From positions 4,307,956 through 4,371,955 of the forward strand of contig CAADRB010000008.1 in assembly GCA_900708905.1 (NCBI GenBank): a stretch of 64,000 nucleotides of DNA, read 5' to 3'. This DNA is from Hymenolepis diminuta. Taxonomy: Eukaryota > Platyhelminthes > Cestoda > Cyclophyllidea > Hymenolepididae. A program made the position numbers and the translations under genes. The stretch's first letter is position 1, and every line of letters starts with the position of its first letter. Shown here in pieces: positions 61,801 to 64,000 of this stretch. The notes beneath the pieces were generated by a model. It worked only from the letters and a program-made list of their open reading frames with translations, made no database searches and was not told the origin of the DNA.

Positions 61801-61869
61801 GATGAGGCCTCAAGTGCGGACACGATTTCGTTTTGTTTATATTGACAGTTAATGTTGGGTTTTTCATTG

Positions 61870-64000
61870 CTTAATGGCTCCTCAATTTTCCAACGGAAGT
61901 CCAATCACTCTTAGCTTTTCAAAGTGGCTTTTGTTAAGAACGGCTATAGTTTAATCATCCAATATTAGGTTTAGAAAATAAGTAATTCTTAAGCCTTTAT
62001 CACTCACATAACTGCTAATACACAAAATCACTTTAAATGGGTTAGTTTGGGTCTCTATTCAACTATTTTTCATCGAGATAAACTGCTGGTATAGTTACAC
62101 AGTGTCACGGAGATGATGATGATGGATTTCAATTAAAACATGTTCGTTATTAAAGAAATGAATGATTTAATAAAATCCATGTTCGCCAAAATGGCAGCTA
62201 GGCCTGCGAAATGACGCACCATTAGATAAGACTTGTAAATAGTAACGAGCGTGGACCGTTGAATATCATTAAAATATTAAATTATTAAATGAAGGCGTGG
62301 AATTGCCATTCCATGTAATTTTCACGCAACTGCAGTGATCGGAAATCAATTTTCTTCGACTTTAACTTGAGATCACCACATTTCAGTGCCCCTGTTGAGA
62401 ACCCATAATTTGAACGAATAGAAAGAGTTGACCACAGGCAGATGGGCCTCTTGGTTCACGCATAGTATCGCTTTTTCGCTCCAGTATTTAGTACAAATCG
62501 ATACTGCCATATGTGACGAAAAAAGGCTCTAACTTCTCTAGATTTCCATTATAAGTTGAAAAACTGATGTGTCTTAATAAAGAGAAATAGGCAATGCCAA
62601 CTGGAATTTTCTCTATTACTAATCAAAAGGTTCCAAAGAAAGAAGTCTTTTTACTTATATTTAAAAAAACATCTGACGGTACAAATTTAGTGAACATATC
62701 CCTGCAAATGACATTCTATAGGACTGAATGAACGAGTGGTATCTGAGGTACTGTAAACCCAATTAAGGTAAGACCCTTTAAGTTCCATTATCCATTTTAA
62801 TAATAGCCGATTGTTAATTTCACCTTACCAAAATGATGAGTTACAATTTATATGAAGAACGAAAATGATCCAAATTGGTGTATAGTGGTTAAAAGTGCAA
62901 TTGTTGAAGAAAAGAATATTATGAAGCTTCTGACCTTAAAAGAAAGTATTTTTCATCGATTTTAAGCAGTGATAGTTGTCACTTCGTTCTTAAGACTGAA
63001 TTTCTTTCTTGATGCAGTCGAAGTTTTTGGAAGGTTATGTGGTAGACTACTGAATATCGATTTTCAGGTACAGTGGCTAGCAAACTTTTAAATTTCCCCA
63101 ATCGCGCATCTAAACATTGGTCTAATTCGCTTGATACTAGACAGAAACAATTCATAGTTAGAATCGTTAAATTTTGAACAATGTAATCGGTGACAAAGTG
63201 ATTAACTGGTATGCTTTATGAATAATATCAACAAGAAATATCTTAGGTCATTCTTTGTACTTTCAAACAACCTGCGAAGGATAAGGAAGTTCAGTTCATA
63301 CAAATTATTGATTCGTTTAAGTTAATCTAAGTGCATAATAATTATGCAATAAAATCAACTCGGATAAGATATTTTCACTACTGATATTTTATTTACTGAC
63401 ATTTCAAGCGATTGCAACTACTGACGCTTATACGAGCAGTCAACTGAAGTAATTATCAGACTCCTCATAGACTCGTATTTTAATGAGGTGGTTACAAATA
63501 GTTGAATTAATAGCCTTGTGCCTTTGAGGTGGTATGTGAAAACTGTTTGAATACCTGATTAGGCGTGGGTTAAATTAAATTAATGATGTTGACTGTAGAA
63601 CAACCATTACCAATAGATGCGGACGAAGCAGATTTCAGATTCGAAGTCGATCAGTCACCCTTACTTAGCGTTAAACTAAGACAACTAGTAAACAAAGTTT
63701 CCACCTTTACTATGTGACCGATATTTGAATATTAGAGAAAAAATGCCAAAAGCAGTCGAATAATCTCTAAATTTCACTCGTCTCTTCCGGCATTAAATGT
63801 AAGATTGAAATCGTCACTCCTCTCACTCCAAATTGTGCCTTTGATCAAATAGACTATATAAATAAAATCATTTTTTATTAAACATTTTTAAAGCTCCATC
63901 TACCGTAAGAATTTGCTTTCAAAGTTAATGGTTAAGAAGGGGTGTGGGAGGATTTTTGAATTTCTAATCATGCTTTGGATAATTTGATATTCACTTTGAA
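61870..64000. other. Right-hand flank
   Basis: AT-rich, with a short GATGATGATGATGG run near 62113. The only coding-like item is the short open frame at 63583-63717. No gene model can be built. Confidence 0.4.
63583..63717 (+). CDS. Candidate small ORF or first exon
   Basis: An ATG-ATG start reads 44 codons (MMLTVEQPLPIDADEADFRF, then EVDQSPLLSVKLRQL and nine more) to TGA. Composition is more protein-like than the neighbouring chance frames: acidic, with few low-complexity codons. A possible donor (cta|gtaaac) lies in frame at about 63687, so it could be the first exon of a gene continuing to the right. There is no homology that I recognise. Confidence 0.2.
   Translation: MMLTVEQPLPIDADEADFRFEVDQSPLLSVKLRQLVNKVSTFTM

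Overview
The window is eukaryotic nuclear DNA, AT-rich by eye (roughly one third G+C, not counted), with split genes, standard stop codons and GT-AG introns. I read it as a parasitic flatworm, probably a tapeworm of the Hymenolepis type or another AT-rich platyhelminth. The reasons are clusters of very short introns (35-44 bp) at the 5' end of long genes, strings of 50-140 nt symmetric exons, splice acceptors sitting directly on start codons as expected for spliced-leader trans-splicing, and few intact transposons. The species call is inference.

Four protein genes are well supported by exon models whose phases close. (1) 1-10523, plus strand: a class II DYRK protein kinase (DYRK2/4 type), cut off at the left edge; 11 exons in the window give 544 codons plus stop, with a possible alternative last exon at 11624. 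(2) 13930-41971, plus: a cytosolic carboxypeptidase of the CCP1/AGTPBP1/Nna1 type, which trims glutamate tails from tubulin; 18 exons, 1334 aa, with the zinc ligands and catalytic Glu intact. Its 9.3-kb intron and other long introns hold old dispersed repeats. (3) 44640-48347, plus: an LEDGF/HDGF-related chromatin protein with an N-terminal PWWP domain and an integrase-binding-type helical domain; 14 exons, 879 aa, with nine successive frame-neutral exons. (4) 60665-61717, minus: a small protein with two membrane segments and a PPxY tail, 3 exons, 170 aa, which I could not name.

The gaps are 10.6-13.9 kb (alternative DYRK exon and a G+C-rich island), 42.2-44.6 kb (a pyrimidine-rich island), 48.4-60.6 kb (sparse, with several weak exon candidates and one promoter-like CCAAT cluster) and 61.9-64 kb (one 44-codon ORF). 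The four genes do not form a pathway: a kinase, a tubulin-modifying enzyme, a chromatin reader and a membrane adaptor candidate lie side by side. I see no CRISPR, phage, rRNA or confident tRNA gene. The most interesting signals are splicing ones: the frame-neutral exon array in gene 3, a GC-AG intron and an exon-like 30-nt GT...AG stretch in gene 2, and a stop/donor overlap in gene 1.
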